Assembly (NCBI RefSeq): GCF_028682175.1
Contig: NZ_JANHKS010000021.1
Span: 1-64,000, forward strand
Reading direction: 5' to 3'
From: Pseudomonas putida
GTDB taxonomy: Bacteria; Pseudomonadota; Gammaproteobacteria; Pseudomonadales; Pseudomonadaceae
Length of the DNA stretch: 64,000 bases
The notes under the pieces are model-generated. The model saw only the letters and a list, made by a program, of their open reading frames with translations, was not told the origin of the DNA and ran no database searches. Each line of letters begins with the position of its first letter. Position 1 is the stretch's first letter. Below are positions 16,511-25,930 of the stretch, one piece after another. The position numbers were made by a program, and so were the translations under genes.

Positions 16511-18079
16511 TTACAGCGTTCTCTCGGCAGTTGGCCGTTCGTTATTGTTATGGCCCGCAGGGGCGGTGAGCGCAGCGGCGAGGATCTGCTCCTGGGTCAG
16601 GTCCTTGTTGATGAAGTCGCCACGCAACTGGCCTTCGCCGATCACCAGCACCCGGTCGGAGACGCCCAGCACTTCGGCCAGCTCCGAGGACACCATGATG
16701 ATCGACACGCCGTTGGCGGCCAGCGCGCCCATCAGTTTGTAGATCTCGTACTTGGCCCCCACGTCCACGCCGCGGGTGGGCTCGTCGAGGATCAGCACCC
16801 GGGGTTTGGTCAGGAGCATTTTCGCCAGCACCGCTTTTTGCTGGTTGCCCCCCGAAATGCTGGTAATCGGCAGGAAGGGGCTCGCGGTTTTCAGGTGCAT
16901 GCGGGCGATTTCCTTGTCGATGCTGCCAAGCTCGGCTTCGGCGTCGATGCGCGTCATGTGGGAAAAACTGTCGAGCACCGCAAGGGTGATGTTCTGGCCG
17001 ACCCCCAGATCCGGAATGATGCCCTGGCGCTTGCGGTCCTCGGGGACCATGCACAGCCCGGCACGAATGGATTTGAGCGGCGTGCGGCTGTCGATGAGCT
17101 TGCCCTCCAGCAGCACTTCGGCCTGGTAGCGGCCCGGATAGGAGCCAAACAGTGCCGACACCAGCTCCGTGCGCCCGGCGCCCACCAGCCCGGCGATGCC
17201 GAGGATTTCCCCGCGCTTGAGCGAGAACGAGATGTCGTCCACGCGCTTGCGGGCCGGGTTGTCGACGTCGTAGCAGGTGACGTTGCGCGCCTCGAACATC
17301 ACCTCGCCAACGGCATGGGGCTCTGTGGGGTACAGGTTGCTCATCTCGCGGCCAACCATCTGGGTGATGATTTTCGGGATGTCCATGTCGGCCATGGCCG
17401 TGGTCGCGATGTGCTTGCCGTCGCGGATCACTGAAATGGTGTCGCAGACCGCCGCCACTTCATCGAGCTTGTGCGAGATGTAGACGCAGGCCACGCCCTT
17501 GGCCTTGAGGCCTTTGATGATGTCCAGCAGGACCTCGATTTCCGAGCGGGTCAGGGCCGAGGAGGGCTCGTCGAGGATCAACAAGCGGGCCTGTTTGTTC
17601 AGCGCCTTGGCGATTTCCACCAACTGCTGATAACCGCCGCCGTACTGCGAGACCGGCAGCGAGACGTTCATGTCCGGCACCTTGAGTTCGCGCATCAGGG
17701 CTTCGGCGCGGTGGATCATCGCCGGGTAGTTCATGCGCCCGCCGGGCAGGGTCAGCTCGTGGCCAATGAAGATGTTTTCAGCCACCGACAGGTCAGGCAC
17801 CAGGGTCAGTTCCTGGTGAATGATGACGATGCCGGCCGCTTCGGTTTCACTGATGGACTGGGCCTTGAGCGGCTGGCCGTCCCAGAGGATTTCGCCTTCC
17901 CAGGTGCCGTGGGGGTAGACCGCTGACAGGACTTTCATCAGCGTCGATTTGCCCGCACCGTTCTCGCCGCACAGGCCGACGCATTCACCGGGGCGGACCT
18001 TGATGTCGATGCCGTTCAGGGCTTTGACACCGCCAAAGGTTTTGACGATGCCATTCATTTGCAGCAGGTAGTCGGACAT
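16511..18079 (-). CDS. xylG: D-xylose ABC transporter ATP-binding protein XylG
   Basis: A 522-residue tandem ATPase of the CUT2 sugar family. The first Walker A is GENGAGKST at about residues 39-47, with signature YGGGYQQ replacing the canonical LSGGQ. The second domain has the degenerate GLVGAGRTEL and an intact SGGNQQK signature. It energises uptake with XylF and XylH. Two fused nucleotide-binding domains match the E. coli XylG length (513). Confidence 0.93.
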   Translation of the reverse strand: MSDYLLQMNGIVKTFGGVKALNGIDIKVRPGECVGLCGENGAGKSTLMKVLSAVYPHGTWEGEILWDGQPLKAQSISETEAAGIVIIHQELTLVPDLSVAENIFIGHELTLPGGRMNYPAMIHRAEALMRELKVPDMNVSLPVSQYGGGYQQLVEIAKALNKQARLLILDEPSSALTRSEIEVLLDIIKGLKAKGVACVYISHKLDEVAAVCDTISVIRDGKHIATTAMADMDIPKIITQMVGREMSNLYPTEPHAVGEVMFEARNVTCYDVDNPARKRVDDISFSLKRGEILGIAGLVGAGRTELVSALFGSYPGRYQAEVLLEGKLIDSRTPLKSIRAGLCMVPEDRKRQGIIPDLGVGQNITLAVLDSFSHMTRIDAEAELGSIDKEIARMHLKTASPFLPITSISGGNQQKAVLAKMLLTKPRVLILDEPTRGVDVGAKYEIYKLMGALAANGVSIIMVSSELAEVLGVSDRVLVIGEGQLRGDFINKDLTQEQILAAALTAPAGHNNNERPTAERTL

Positions 18080-18105
18080 GGCGCAGGTTCCAGAGTACGC
18101 AGGTG

Positions 18106-18196
18106 CGTAGCAGCACGGCTTGCCGGCGGGCGCGGTGGATCAATGGACTTTTACGTCACTGACACACCGCTCCCGCCGGCAAGCCGTGCTGCTACG
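18106..18196. repeat. REPIN in the xylF-xylG gap
   Basis: The arms match the copy at 15240. It lies within the operon between xylF and xylG and could stabilise the upstream xylF message, a known effect of intra-operon REPs. Confidence 0.9.
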
Positions 18197-18216
18197 GGAC
18201 GTGATTGAGCCTGTGA

Positions 18217-19218
18217 CTATTGCCCGGCCAGTTGCGCCTTGGTGTAGAACCCGTCCTTCTCCAGCAGATCGATATTGTCCTTGGTCAACGGCGTTGGGGT
18301 CAGGAGGATGGTGTCGACCTTTTTCGTGCCGTTGTCGTACTGCGAGCTGAATGCCGGTTTCTCGTTGCGCGCCAGTTGCACCGAGAGCTTGGCGGCTTCG
18401 GAGGCGATGAGTTTCAGCGGCTTGTAGACGGTCATGGTCTGAGTGCCGTCGAGCACGCGCTTGACTGCGGCAAGGTCGGCGTCCTGGCCCGAGATCGGCA
18501 CCTTGCCGGCGAGCTTCTGCGCAGCCAGGGCCTGGATCGCGCCACCGGCGGTTGCGTCGTTGGAGGCAACGATGCCGTCGATCTTGTTGTTGTTCTTGGT
18601 CAGGGCGTTCTCGACGATGCTCAGCGCCTCGGTCGGGTTCCATTCCTTGACCCACTGCTGGCCGACGATCTTCACGTCACCCTTGTCGATGGCCGGCTGC
18701 AGCACTTTCATCTGCCCCTCGCGCAGCACCTTGGCGTTGTTGTCGGTCGGCGCACCACCGAGCAGGAAGAAGTTGCCTTTTGGCTGGGCCTTCAACACGC
18801 CGGCGGCCTGCATTTCGCCGACCTTCTCGTTATCGAAGGAGATGTAGGCGTCGATGTCGGCGTTGAGAATCAGTCGGTCATAGGACACCACCTTGATCCC
18901 GGCTTTCTTGGCCTCGGCCACGGCGTTGGTCAGCACGGTGGCGTTGAAGGGCACGATGACGATCACGTCCACGCCACGGGAAATGAGGTTTTCGATCTGG
19001 GAAATCTGCTTCTGCTCGTTGGCGTCGGCCGACTGCACGAAGACCTTGGCGTCCATCTTTTCAGCGGCGGCGACGAAATAATCGCGGTCGCGTGACCAGC
19101 GTTCAAGGCGCAGGTCATCGATGGAGAAGCCGATTTTCGGATGGGCCGAATCGGCCATGACCGGCAGGCTGAGAAGCGCCAGAGCACTGGCCAGGAGGGT
19201 GAGTTTCAGGTTTTTCAT
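18217..19218 (-). CDS. xylF: D-xylose-binding periplasmic protein XylF
   Basis: A 333-residue substrate-binding protein with a signal peptide ending VMA-DS (about residue 22). The conserved KIGFSIDDLRLERW near residue 28, VQSADANEQKQISQIEN and ASNDATAGGAIQAL are XylF-specific blocks. It delivers xylose to XylGH. REPs flank it on both sides, consistent with higher message abundance than the membrane components. Confidence 0.95.
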   Translation of the reverse strand: MKNLKLTLLASALALLSLPVMADSAHPKIGFSIDDLRLERWSRDRDYFVAAAEKMDAKVFVQSADANEQKQISQIENLISRGVDVIVIVPFNATVLTNAVAEAKKAGIKVVSYDRLILNADIDAYISFDNEKVGEMQAAGVLKAQPKGNFFLLGGAPTDNNAKVLREGQMKVLQPAIDKGDVKIVGQQWVKEWNPTEALSIVENALTKNNNKIDGIVASNDATAGGAIQALAAQKLAGKVPISGQDADLAAVKRVLDGTQTMTVYKPLKLIASEAAKLSVQLARNEKPAFSSQYDNGTKKVDTILLTPTPLTKDNIDLLEKDGFYTKAQLAGQ

Positions 19219-19360
19219 TGTGGTGCGTCCTTTTATTTTTGTTTAGAGGCACTTCCTGAGCGTGAAACGTATTGCCGGTAAAACTGTAGAGAGTTCGCTG
19301 GCGATGCGGTGCAGAGAATTGTCGCGAGATTGTCACCGTCAGAATGCATGTCGATCCACC

Positions 19361-19427
19361 CGTAGCAGCTGGGCTTGCCCGCGGGGCGATTTCAAGTCCG
19401 CCCCCGCCGGCAAGCCGTGCTGCTACG
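19361..19427. repeat. Short REPIN in the xylA-xylF gap
   Basis: A compact inverted pair of REP arms, CGTAGCAGCTGGGCTTGCCC and the CCGTGCTGCTACG arm, with only about 20 bases between. The left arm differs at several bases from the other copies. Confidence 0.85.
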
Positions 19428-19442
19428 GTCGGTGTTAAACCG

Positions 19443-20759
19443 TTAGCGGTAAATAAACCGGTTCACCACCCCCTCCAGCATCTCCTGCCGCCCACTGACC
19501 GCCTGCGGGTCGAGGTCATGGGTCAGCGCGTGCTGGGCCAGGGACTCGAGGCTGTAATCCCCGGATAGCACCGCCTGGCCGAAGGGCTTGTCCCACCCGG
19601 CATAGCGCTGGGTCTTGAACTGTTGCAGCACGTCGTTCTCGATCATCGCGGCGGCGCGTTCCAGGGCCAGCGCAAGCACATCCATGGCAGCCACGTGGCC
19701 GTAGAACAGGTCGATTTCGTCCAGGCTCTGGCGACGTACCTTGGAGTCGAAGTTGAAGCCGCCGCTCTTGAAGCCGCCTGCCTTGAGAATTTCGTAAGTG
19801 GCCAGGGTCAGCTCTTCGACGCTGTTGGGGAACTGGTCGGTGTCCCAGCCGTTCTGCGGATCGCCGCGGTTGGCGTCGATGCTGCCGAAGATGCCCAGCG
19901 ACGCCGCGGTGGCGATCTCATGGTGAAAACTGTGGCCTGCCAGGGTCGCGTGGTTGGCCTCGATATTGACCTTGATCTCCTTCTCCAGCCCGAACTGATG
20001 CAGGAAGCCAAACACCGTGGCGCTGTCGTAATCGTACTGGTGCTTGGTGGGCTCCTGCGGCTTGGGTTCGATCAGCAGGTCACCCTTGAAGCCGATCTTG
20101 TGCTTGTGCTCGACCACCATGCGCATGAAGCGCCCCAGTTGTTCACGCTCACGCTTGAGGTCGGTGTTGAGCAGGGTTTCATAGCCTTCGCGACCGCCCC
20201 ACAACACATAGTTAGCACCTTTGAGCCGTTGGGTGGCGTTCATCGCACTGAACACCTGGGTGGCGGCGCAGGCGAAGATTTCCGGATCGGGGTTGCTCGC
20301 CGCACCTGCCGCGAAACGCGGATTGCTGAAGCAGTTGGCGGTGCCCCACAACAGGCGGATGCCGCTCTGCTCCTGGTGCCGCTCCAGTTCATCGACCATC
20401 TGCGCGAAGTTGCGGCTGTACTCTCTCAGGCTCGCGCCTTCGGGGGCGACGTCGGTGTCGTGGAAGCTGTAGTAGTCGATGCCCAGCTTGGAGAAGAACT
20501 CGAATGCGGCCTCTGCCTTGAACCGCGCCAGCTCCATGGCGTCACCGGGTTTGCTCCAGGGCCGCTTGAAGGTGCCGACGCCGAACATGTCGGCACCCGG
20601 CCATACGAAGGTGTGCCAGTAGCAGGCGGCCATGCGCAGGTGCTCGCGCATCGGTTTGCCAAGCACTTCTTTGTCGGCGTCGTAGTGGCGGAAGGCGAGG
20701 GGCGATTCGCTGTCCGGGCCTTCGTAGCGAATGCGGTCGATCTGGGGGAAGCAGGGCAT
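19443..20759 (-). CDS. xylA: Xylose isomerase
   Basis: A 438-residue class II xylose isomerase (D-xylose to D-xylulose). Active-site His100 and Asp103 lie in YYSFHDTDVAPEG, and the metal-ligand blocks WGGREGYE, KPQEPTKHQYD and NIEANHATLAGH are intact. Length matches E. coli XylA (440). The ATG of MPCFPQIDRIRYEG is preferred; the open frame upstream to 21575 is antisense to xylR and spurious. It is the first gene of the operon, divergent from xylR. Confidence 0.96.
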   Translation of the reverse strand: MPCFPQIDRIRYEGPDSESPLAFRHYDADKEVLGKPMREHLRMAACYWHTFVWPGADMFGVGTFKRPWSKPGDAMELARFKAEAAFEFFSKLGIDYYSFHDTDVAPEGASLREYSRNFAQMVDELERHQEQSGIRLLWGTANCFSNPRFAAGAASNPDPEIFACAATQVFSAMNATQRLKGANYVLWGGREGYETLLNTDLKREREQLGRFMRMVVEHKHKIGFKGDLLIEPKPQEPTKHQYDYDSATVFGFLHQFGLEKEIKVNIEANHATLAGHSFHHEIATAASLGIFGSIDANRGDPQNGWDTDQFPNSVEELTLATYEILKAGGFKSGGFNFDSKVRRQSLDEIDLFYGHVAAMDVLALALERAAAMIENDVLQQFKTQRYAGWDKPFGQAVLSGDYSLESLAQHALTHDLDPQAVSGRQEMLEGVVNRFIYR

Positions 20760-20835
20760 CGTCAGGTTCCTTGTTGTTCTGGTTCGAGCTGCGATTGACC
20801 CGATACTAGCAACGGCCCCAGGCCTTCCGATTACG

Positions 20836-20862
20836 AAAATCACCAACCCGGTGTTCGATTTT
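20836..20862. promoter_or_regulatory. Candidate XylR operator
   Basis: An imperfect palindrome, AAAATC-ACC-(5)-GGT-(4)-GATTTT, in the 171-bp xylA-xylR divergent gap, 77 bp from xylA and 69 bp from xylR. Position and symmetry suggest the activator site; the match to the E. coli XylR site is not strong enough to be conclusive. Confidence 0.5.
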
Positions 20863-20930
20863 GAGTATTGAGATTCCGCCTGCGCAGGCCTAGTCTGTGC
20901 CATCTGTTCGAGACAGGCCCGGGGAAAACA

Positions 20931-22118
20931 ATGAAAACCGTCCCGCCCGTTCACCGCATCGCCTTGTTGTTCAATGGCGGCAAAATCTACGACCGCGGCA
21001 TCATCACCGGCATCGGCAATTACCTGAGCAGCACCCGCGCGTCCTGGGACCTGTTCCTGGAGGAGGACTTTCTCTGCCGCCTCAAGGGCATCGAGCGCTG
21101 GCAGGGCGACGGCATCATTGCCGACTTCGACGACCCGCTGATCGGTGAAGCGCTGGCTGCGAGCAAACTGCCGGTGGTGGCGGTGGGCGGCTCTTATGAA
21201 GACCCGGACGCCTACCCGAAGAACATTCCCTACGTGGCGACGGACAACTTCGCCCTGATCAAGCTGGCGTACGAGCATCTGATCGAAGCCGGTTTGACCC
21301 GTTTCGCCTGTTTCAGCCTGCCCGAATCCCACAGCAACCGCTGGGCCCAGGAGCGCGAGCGGGCCTTTCGCCGCCTGCTCAAGCGCGACGGTTTGCACGG
21401 TGAAATCTATCGCGGCCTGGGCACCAGCGCGCCGCTCTGGGACAGCGCCGTGGAGCAGCAGATCGCCTGGCTGCGCAGCCTGCCCAAGCCGATCGGCATC
21501 ATCGCGGTCAGCGACGCCCGCGCCCGACAGTTGTTGCAGGCTTGCCTGACCGCCGGGATCGCGGTGCCCGAGCAAGTGGCGCTGATCGGTATCGACAACG
21601 ATCCCTTGACCCGCACCCTGACCCGCGTGCCTCTCAGCTCGGTGATCCAGGGCACCCAGAGCATGGGCCGCACCGCCGCGCGGTTACTGCATCAGATGCT
21701 GCACGGCGTGCCCTCGACCACCAGCCAGATCCTGGTGCCGCCCGAGGCGATCAACGTGCAGGCGTCCAGTCTGCACCAACCGCTGGGCAACCCTTACGTG
21801 ATGCAGGCGCTGCACTTCATTCGCCAGTATGCCTGCCAGGGCATCAAGACCGCGCAGGTGGCGGGTTACGTCGGCATTTCACGGTCATCGCTGGAGTCGC
21901 ACTTCCGCAAGGCGCGCGGTTGCAGCGTGCACGATGAAATCCTGCGCTTCAAACTGGCGGCAGCAGCGGCCCGGCTTGAGAAAACCGACTCGGCCATCGC
22001 CGACATCGCGCAGCACTGCGGCTTCAAGTCCGCGCAGTACCTGCATACGGTGTTTCGCCGGGAATTCGGCTGCACGCCACGGGAATACCAGCAGGACGTC
22101 ACGGCGCCAGTTCACTGA
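20931..22118 (+). CDS. xylR: Xylose operon activator XylR (AraC family)
   Basis: A 395-residue regulator. The N-terminal two-thirds is a LacI/periplasmic-binding-like sugar sensor (ALLFNGGKIYDRGIITGI; GIIAVSDARARQLL), and the C-terminal 100 residues form an AraC helix-turn-helix pair (GYVGISRSSLESHFRK; IAQHCGFKSAQYLHTVFRREFG). This architecture and length are those of E. coli XylR (392). It binds D-xylose and activates xylA/xylF. The ATG of MKTVPPVHRIALL is used. It is divergent from xylA and followed by a dehydrogenase gene 54 bp on. Confidence 0.94.
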   Translation: MKTVPPVHRIALLFNGGKIYDRGIITGIGNYLSSTRASWDLFLEEDFLCRLKGIERWQGDGIIADFDDPLIGEALAASKLPVVAVGGSYEDPDAYPKNIPYVATDNFALIKLAYEHLIEAGLTRFACFSLPESHSNRWAQERERAFRRLLKRDGLHGEIYRGLGTSAPLWDSAVEQQIAWLRSLPKPIGIIAVSDARARQLLQACLTAGIAVPEQVALIGIDNDPLTRTLTRVPLSSVIQGTQSMGRTAARLLHQMLHGVPSTTSQILVPPEAINVQASSLHQPLGNPYVMQALHFIRQYACQGIKTAQVAGYVGISRSSLESHFRKARGCSVHDEILRFKLAAAAARLEKTDSAIADIAQHCGFKSAQYLHTVFRREFGCTPREYQQDVTAPVH

Positions 22119-22172
22119 TTCGCTTTGAAGCGGGTTCTGTAAAAAACAACGACAACATCACAGGAGTCATCG

Positions 22173-23099
22173 ATGCATCCGATTCGTTTAGGGCTGGTGG
22201 GCTACGGCAAGATCGCGCAGGACCAGCACGTGCCGGCGATACTCGCCAACCCGCAGTTCGAGCTGGTGGCAGTGGCCACACTGGGCCAGCCGTGCCCGGG
22301 CGTTGCCAATTTCAGCTCGCTGGCCGAGTTGCTCGGCACAGGACCGCACGTGGATGCGATTGCCTTCTGCACCCCGCCACAAGGGCGCTTTGCCCTGGTG
22401 CAGCAGGCGCTGGATGCCGGCAAGCACGTGCTGGTGGAAAAACCGCCGTGCTCGACCCTGGGGGAAGCCATGGCGTTGGTCGATGACGTGGAAACCGCCG
22501 GTGTGACGGGCCTGTTCGCCTGGCATTCGCGTTTCGCGCCGGGGGTGCAGACTGCCAAAGACTGGCTCGTGGGCAAGACCCTCAAACAGGTACGCGTGGA
22601 GTGGAAAGAGCAGGTGCGCAAATGGCACCCCGGGCAGACATGGATCTGGCAGGCGGGCGGGCTGGGGGTGTTCGATCCGGGGATCAATGCGCTGTCCATC
22701 GTCACGGATTTGCTGCCGGGTTCGCTGTTCGTCGAGTCCGCTGCGCTGAGCGTGCCGGACAATTGCCAGTCGCCCATTGCTGCGGACCTTAGGATTCGTG
22801 GCGCCGGGCAGGTAAAAGTCTTGGCCGAATTCGATTTCGACCACAGCGACAACGAGCTGTGGCGCATCGAGCTGCACTGCGAGGAAGGCACGCTGAGGCT
22901 GGATTCGGGCGGTGCCCAGGTCACCCTGGATGGTGTGACGCAGCGGGTGTCGGAGGAGGGCGAATACCCGGCGATGTACCGGCACTTTGCGCAGTTGGTC
23001 GCGGACCGCCAGAGTGATCTGGACCTGCAACCGCTGCGCATCGTGGCAGACAGTTTTTTTGTCGGCAGCAAGCATACGGTGGCGGCGTTTCATGAGTGA
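22173..23099 (+). CDS. Gfo/Idh/MocA-family sugar 1-dehydrogenase (galactose dehydrogenase-like)
   Basis: A 308-residue NAD(P)-dependent oxidoreductase. Rossmann motif GLVGYGKIAQDQH at residues 7-19; EKPP (about 89-92) is the family signature with the catalytic-lysine motif. The N-terminal half closely resembles the D-galactose 1-dehydrogenase described from P. fluorescens. Lying 54 bp behind xylR with its own GGAG ribosome site, it may be co-transcribed and could act on xylose or arabinose as well as galactose; substrate is not settled by sequence. Confidence 0.82.
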   Translation: MHPIRLGLVGYGKIAQDQHVPAILANPQFELVAVATLGQPCPGVANFSSLAELLGTGPHVDAIAFCTPPQGRFALVQQALDAGKHVLVEKPPCSTLGEAMALVDDVETAGVTGLFAWHSRFAPGVQTAKDWLVGKTLKQVRVEWKEQVRKWHPGQTWIWQAGGLGVFDPGINALSIVTDLLPGSLFVESAALSVPDNCQSPIAADLRIRGAGQVKVLAEFDFDHSDNELWRIELHCEEGTLRLDSGGAQVTLDGVTQRVSEEGEYPAMYRHFAQLVADRQSDLDLQPLRIVADSFFVGSKHTVAAFHE

Positions 23100-23118
23100 C
23101 AAAACCTGACGCAAATCC

Positions 23119-23209
23119 CGTAGCAGCACGGCTTGCCGGCGGGGGCGGTGGATCAGCCACCGATGTATCGCCTGACACGACGCTCCCGCCGGCAAGCCGT
23201 GCTGCTACG
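23119..23209. repeat. REPIN (CGTAGCAGCACGGCTTGCCGG family)
   Basis: An almost exact copy of the element at 15240, including the spacer GATCAG-CACCGATGTATCGCCTG in part. It lies between the convergent dehydrogenase and dacC genes. Confidence 0.9.
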
Positions 23210-23250
23210 GGTCCGAGGCGAGCCCGACATTCAACATTCGGGCGTCATGC

Positions 23251-24444
23251 TTACGCAGCCTCGGACCACTCCCCGAACAGATTCCCCACGAACAGCCGCA
23301 ACGTGTCCCAGGCCCGGCTCAGCAGCGAGCCGGGTTCGGTGGCTTGCAGTGCGATGAGCGGCCGTTCGGCGAGTTTGGTCTCGCCTTCGTACAGCGCGTA
23401 AGTTCCTACCACGTCACCCACGGCGATGGGCGCCACCAGCGGTTTGTCGATGTGCAGGCGGGTTTCGGTCTTGCGGTGCGGGTTCTTGGGCAGCGTCAGG
23501 CTGACGTCATCCAGCAGGCCGACCTGCAGGGTACGACTGTCGGCTTTCCAGACCATGGGCGTGGTCAGCGTCTGCCCGGCTTTCTGGTAGGTCTGGGTGT
23601 CGTAGAAACGGTAGCCGTAGGTCAGCAGTTTTTCCGCATCGGCCGCCCGGTTGGCGATGCTGGTGGAGCCGAAGGTGGCGGTAATCAGGCGTCGGCCATC
23701 GCGTATCGCGGAGGTCACCATGCAGTAGCCGGCCGCCTCGGTGTGCCCGGTTTTCAAGCCATCGACCGTGTTGTCGCGCCACAGCAGCAGGTTGCGGTTG
23801 GGCTGCTTGATGCCGTTCCAGGTGAAGTGCTTGTGGGCGTACAGCTCGTAGTAGGCGGTCTCGTCGTTGATGATTGCCCGGGCCAGTCTGGCCATGTCAT
23901 CGGCTGACGAATAATGCCCCTCGGCTGGCAGGCCCGTAGGGTTCATGAAGTGAGTGTTGTTCAGGCCCAGTTTCTGCGCGGTGTTGTTCATCAGCCCGGC
24001 GAAGCTGTCTTCGCTGCCGGCGATGTGCTCCGAGAGCGCCACCGCCGCGTCATTGCCCGAGTCGATGACCACGCCCTTGAGCAAGTCGTGGACCGAGACC
24101 TGGCTGCCGGGAACCAGGAACATACGCGAGCCTCCGGTGTGCCAGGCGTTCTCGCTGACGGTCACCAGGTCATCGGCCTTGAGCCCGCCGGCCTGCATCT
24201 GCCGGGTGGCGACGTACACCGTCATCAGCTTGGTCAGGCTCGCAGGGGGCAGGCGCTCGTCCGGCTCTTCGCTGGCGATCACATTGCCGCTGGCGGCGTC
24301 CATCAGCACCCAGGCCTTGGCGGTGAGTTGCGGCGGCGCCGGGATCATCGCGCCGGACGGGCCTGCCGGAATGGGCGCCGCAAAGGCGCAGGTCAGGTGC
24401 GAACAGACGAGAAACAGGCTGAGCCGCAGGATCGGATGCTTCAC
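23251..24444 (-). CDS. dacC: D-alanyl-D-alanine carboxypeptidase (PBP5/6, DacC-type)
   Basis: A 397-residue low-molecular-mass penicillin-binding protein that trims the terminal D-Ala of peptidoglycan stem peptides in the periplasm. All three catalytic motifs are present: S69LTK72, S129GN131 and K231TG. A signal peptide covers about residues 1-22 (AFA-API), and a C-terminal amphipathic helix (RAWDTLRLFVGNLFGEW) anchors it to the inner membrane. The start is a GTG at 24444; the in-frame region upstream to 24555 overlaps the kinase gene. A 15-base motif shared with the ModA-like gene lies 74 bp upstream. Confidence 0.92.
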   Translation of the reverse strand: MKHPILRLSLFLVCSHLTCAFAAPIPAGPSGAMIPAPPQLTAKAWVLMDAASGNVIASEEPDERLPPASLTKLMTVYVATRQMQAGGLKADDLVTVSENAWHTGGSRMFLVPGSQVSVHDLLKGVVIDSGNDAAVALSEHIAGSEDSFAGLMNNTAQKLGLNNTHFMNPTGLPAEGHYSSADDMARLARAIINDETAYYELYAHKHFTWNGIKQPNRNLLLWRDNTVDGLKTGHTEAAGYCMVTSAIRDGRRLITATFGSTSIANRAADAEKLLTYGYRFYDTQTYQKAGQTLTTPMVWKADSRTLQVGLLDDVSLTLPKNPHRKTETRLHIDKPLVAPIAVGDVVGTYALYEGETKLAERPLIALQATEPGSLLSRAWDTLRLFVGNLFGEWSEAA

Positions 24445-24517
24445 GGAATAGGGGCCTTGGCTGGACAGAAGGGCCGCCAAACTAGTGGCAGCGCGCCAGG
24501 GCCTCAAATGAAGCGAA

Positions 24518-24532
24518 GTTAAGAAAAGTTTA
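24518..24532 (-). promoter_or_regulatory. Shared promoter motif, copy 1 (upstream of dacC)
   Basis: The minus strand reads TAAACTTTTCTTAAC, identical over all 15 bases to 26659-26673. It overlaps the stop codon of the histidine-kinase gene and lies upstream of dacC. A binding site for the adjacent OmpR-type regulator is inferred. Confidence 0.65.
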
Positions 24533-25930
24533 TGTTGGCCCCCCCGCAGTGCCATGCAGCGGGCAAGCGATCAGCACCCGAGTGCCGCGGCCGCCTTCGC
24601 CATCCTCGATGCTCAGGTTGAAGCCATGCAGCCTGGCCACCGCCGTGACCAGCGACAGGCCAAGGCCATGCCCCGGTGTCTGGCGCGAAGTGTCGCCCCG
24701 ATAGAGCCTGCGGGTCACGCTGCTGCGCTCGTTGGGTGCGATGCCGGGCCCGTTGTCGCTGACCTCGATCAGCACCCGGTCTGCCTCCTGACGGCATCCC
24801 AGCAGGATGGTCCCGCCTTGGGGCGTGAACTTGATCGCGTTGTCCAGCAGGTTTACCAGAGCCTCGAACAGCAGCGCCGCGTCGCCTTGCAACGGCGGGA
24901 TATCAGCCGCCAGTTGCAGCAGCAGGACCTGGCCCTTGTCATGGGCCATGGGCTCGTAGAACTCATGGGCCTGACGCAGCAGTTCATCGGCGGCGAGCGT
25001 CTGGAAGGCGCCCCGGCGGCGAGTGTCTTCCAGCTCCGAGATGCGCAGCAAGCCCTGGAAACGCAGCATGATCGACTCGCTTTCTTCCAGTGCCAGGTTC
25101 AACGTGTGGCTGTGGCCGGTTTCCAGAGGCAGTTGCTGGAGTTGGTACAGCCGCGTGCGCAGGCGCGTGAGCGGGGTGCGCAGGTCATGGGCGATGCCGT
25201 CGCACACGCTTTTGACCTCGTGCATCAGTTGCTCGATGTGTTCGAGCATGATGTTCACTGCGTTGGCGAGCATGTCCAGTTCGTCGCGGCGGGTCGACAG
25301 CGGCAGGCGTTCGCGCAGGTTGCCCGAGACGATGCGTTCGGTACTGCGCTGCAAGCGTTCGACCCGGCGCAAGGGCCTGCGGCGCAACAGTCTCCATCCG
25401 ATCAGCCCAGGAATCAGCGTCAGCGACAGACCCCAGAACAACGCCTGGCCGATGATCCCGCCAACGGCTGAAATCGAGCCGCCGTCGCGGGCCAGAATCA
25501 GGATCCGACCGTCCGGTCGATTCACCCGCAAGGCATGGCTGCTGCGGGTTTGCTCATCGGGCTGGGCAATGCTCAGGCCGCGCTCCAGATAGTGCACCCG
25601 GCCATCGTCGGGCAGGCTGGAGCGCAGCTTTAGCAGGTCGCCTGCGATGTGCGTGCCGTCCGCCTCGAACAGGCCGTAGGCGTCGATGCCGGTGACGGCG
25701 TAGGCTTCGCTGGCGGCCAGTTCACCGACCAGCGAGGCGTCGTCGATCTTCTGGTAGTAATGGGCCCGCTGCATCAGCGTGCGTTCGGCGACCTTGCCCA
25801 GGTACTGGGAGATTTCCCAGTACAACACGCCGGTGAACATCGCCCCCCAGGCCACGAAAAACAGTGCGTACAGGCCGATCAGCCGACTGTTGCTGGAGCG
25901 CCAGCGGTCAGTCCTTTTCGACCAGAACAT
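24530..25930 (-). CDS. Sensor histidine kinase of an unnamed two-component system
   Basis: A 466-residue inner-membrane kinase. TM1 is at about residues 17-38, a periplasmic domain of about 115 residues follows, TM2 is at about 157-180, then HAMP and the dimerisation box with His248 (GIAHDLRTPLTRLRTRL). The ATPase domain has NLLDNAIKFTPQGG, DNGPGI and GLGLSLV. The start overlaps the response-regulator gene by 23 bases. The signal is unknown; proximity to a carboxypeptidase suggests an envelope cue. Confidence 0.88.
   Translation of the reverse strand: MFWSKRTDRWRSSNSRLIGLYALFFVAWGAMFTGVLYWEISQYLGKVAERTLMQRAHYYQKIDDASLVGELAASEAYAVTGIDAYGLFEADGTHIAGDLLKLRSSLPDDGRVHYLERGLSIAQPDEQTRSSHALRVNRPDGRILILARDGGSISAVGGIIGQALFWGLSLTLIPGLIGWRLLRRRPLRRVERLQRSTERIVSGNLRERLPLSTRRDELDMLANAVNIMLEHIEQLMHEVKSVCDGIAHDLRTPLTRLRTRLYQLQQLPLETGHSHTLNLALEESESIMLRFQGLLRISELEDTRRRGAFQTLAADELLRQAHEFYEPMAHDKGQVLLLQLAADIPPLQGDAALLFEALVNLLDNAIKFTPQGGTILLGCRQEADRVLIEVSDNGPGIAPNERSSVTRRLYRGDTSRQTPGHGLGLSLVTAVARLHGFNLSIEDGEGGRGTRVLIACPLHGTAGGPT

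Noticed and set aside
20760..21575. Upstream extension of xylA to a 710-codon frame
   Set aside because: The added part is antisense to xylR and shows no xylose isomerase similarity; the conserved start is at 20759.
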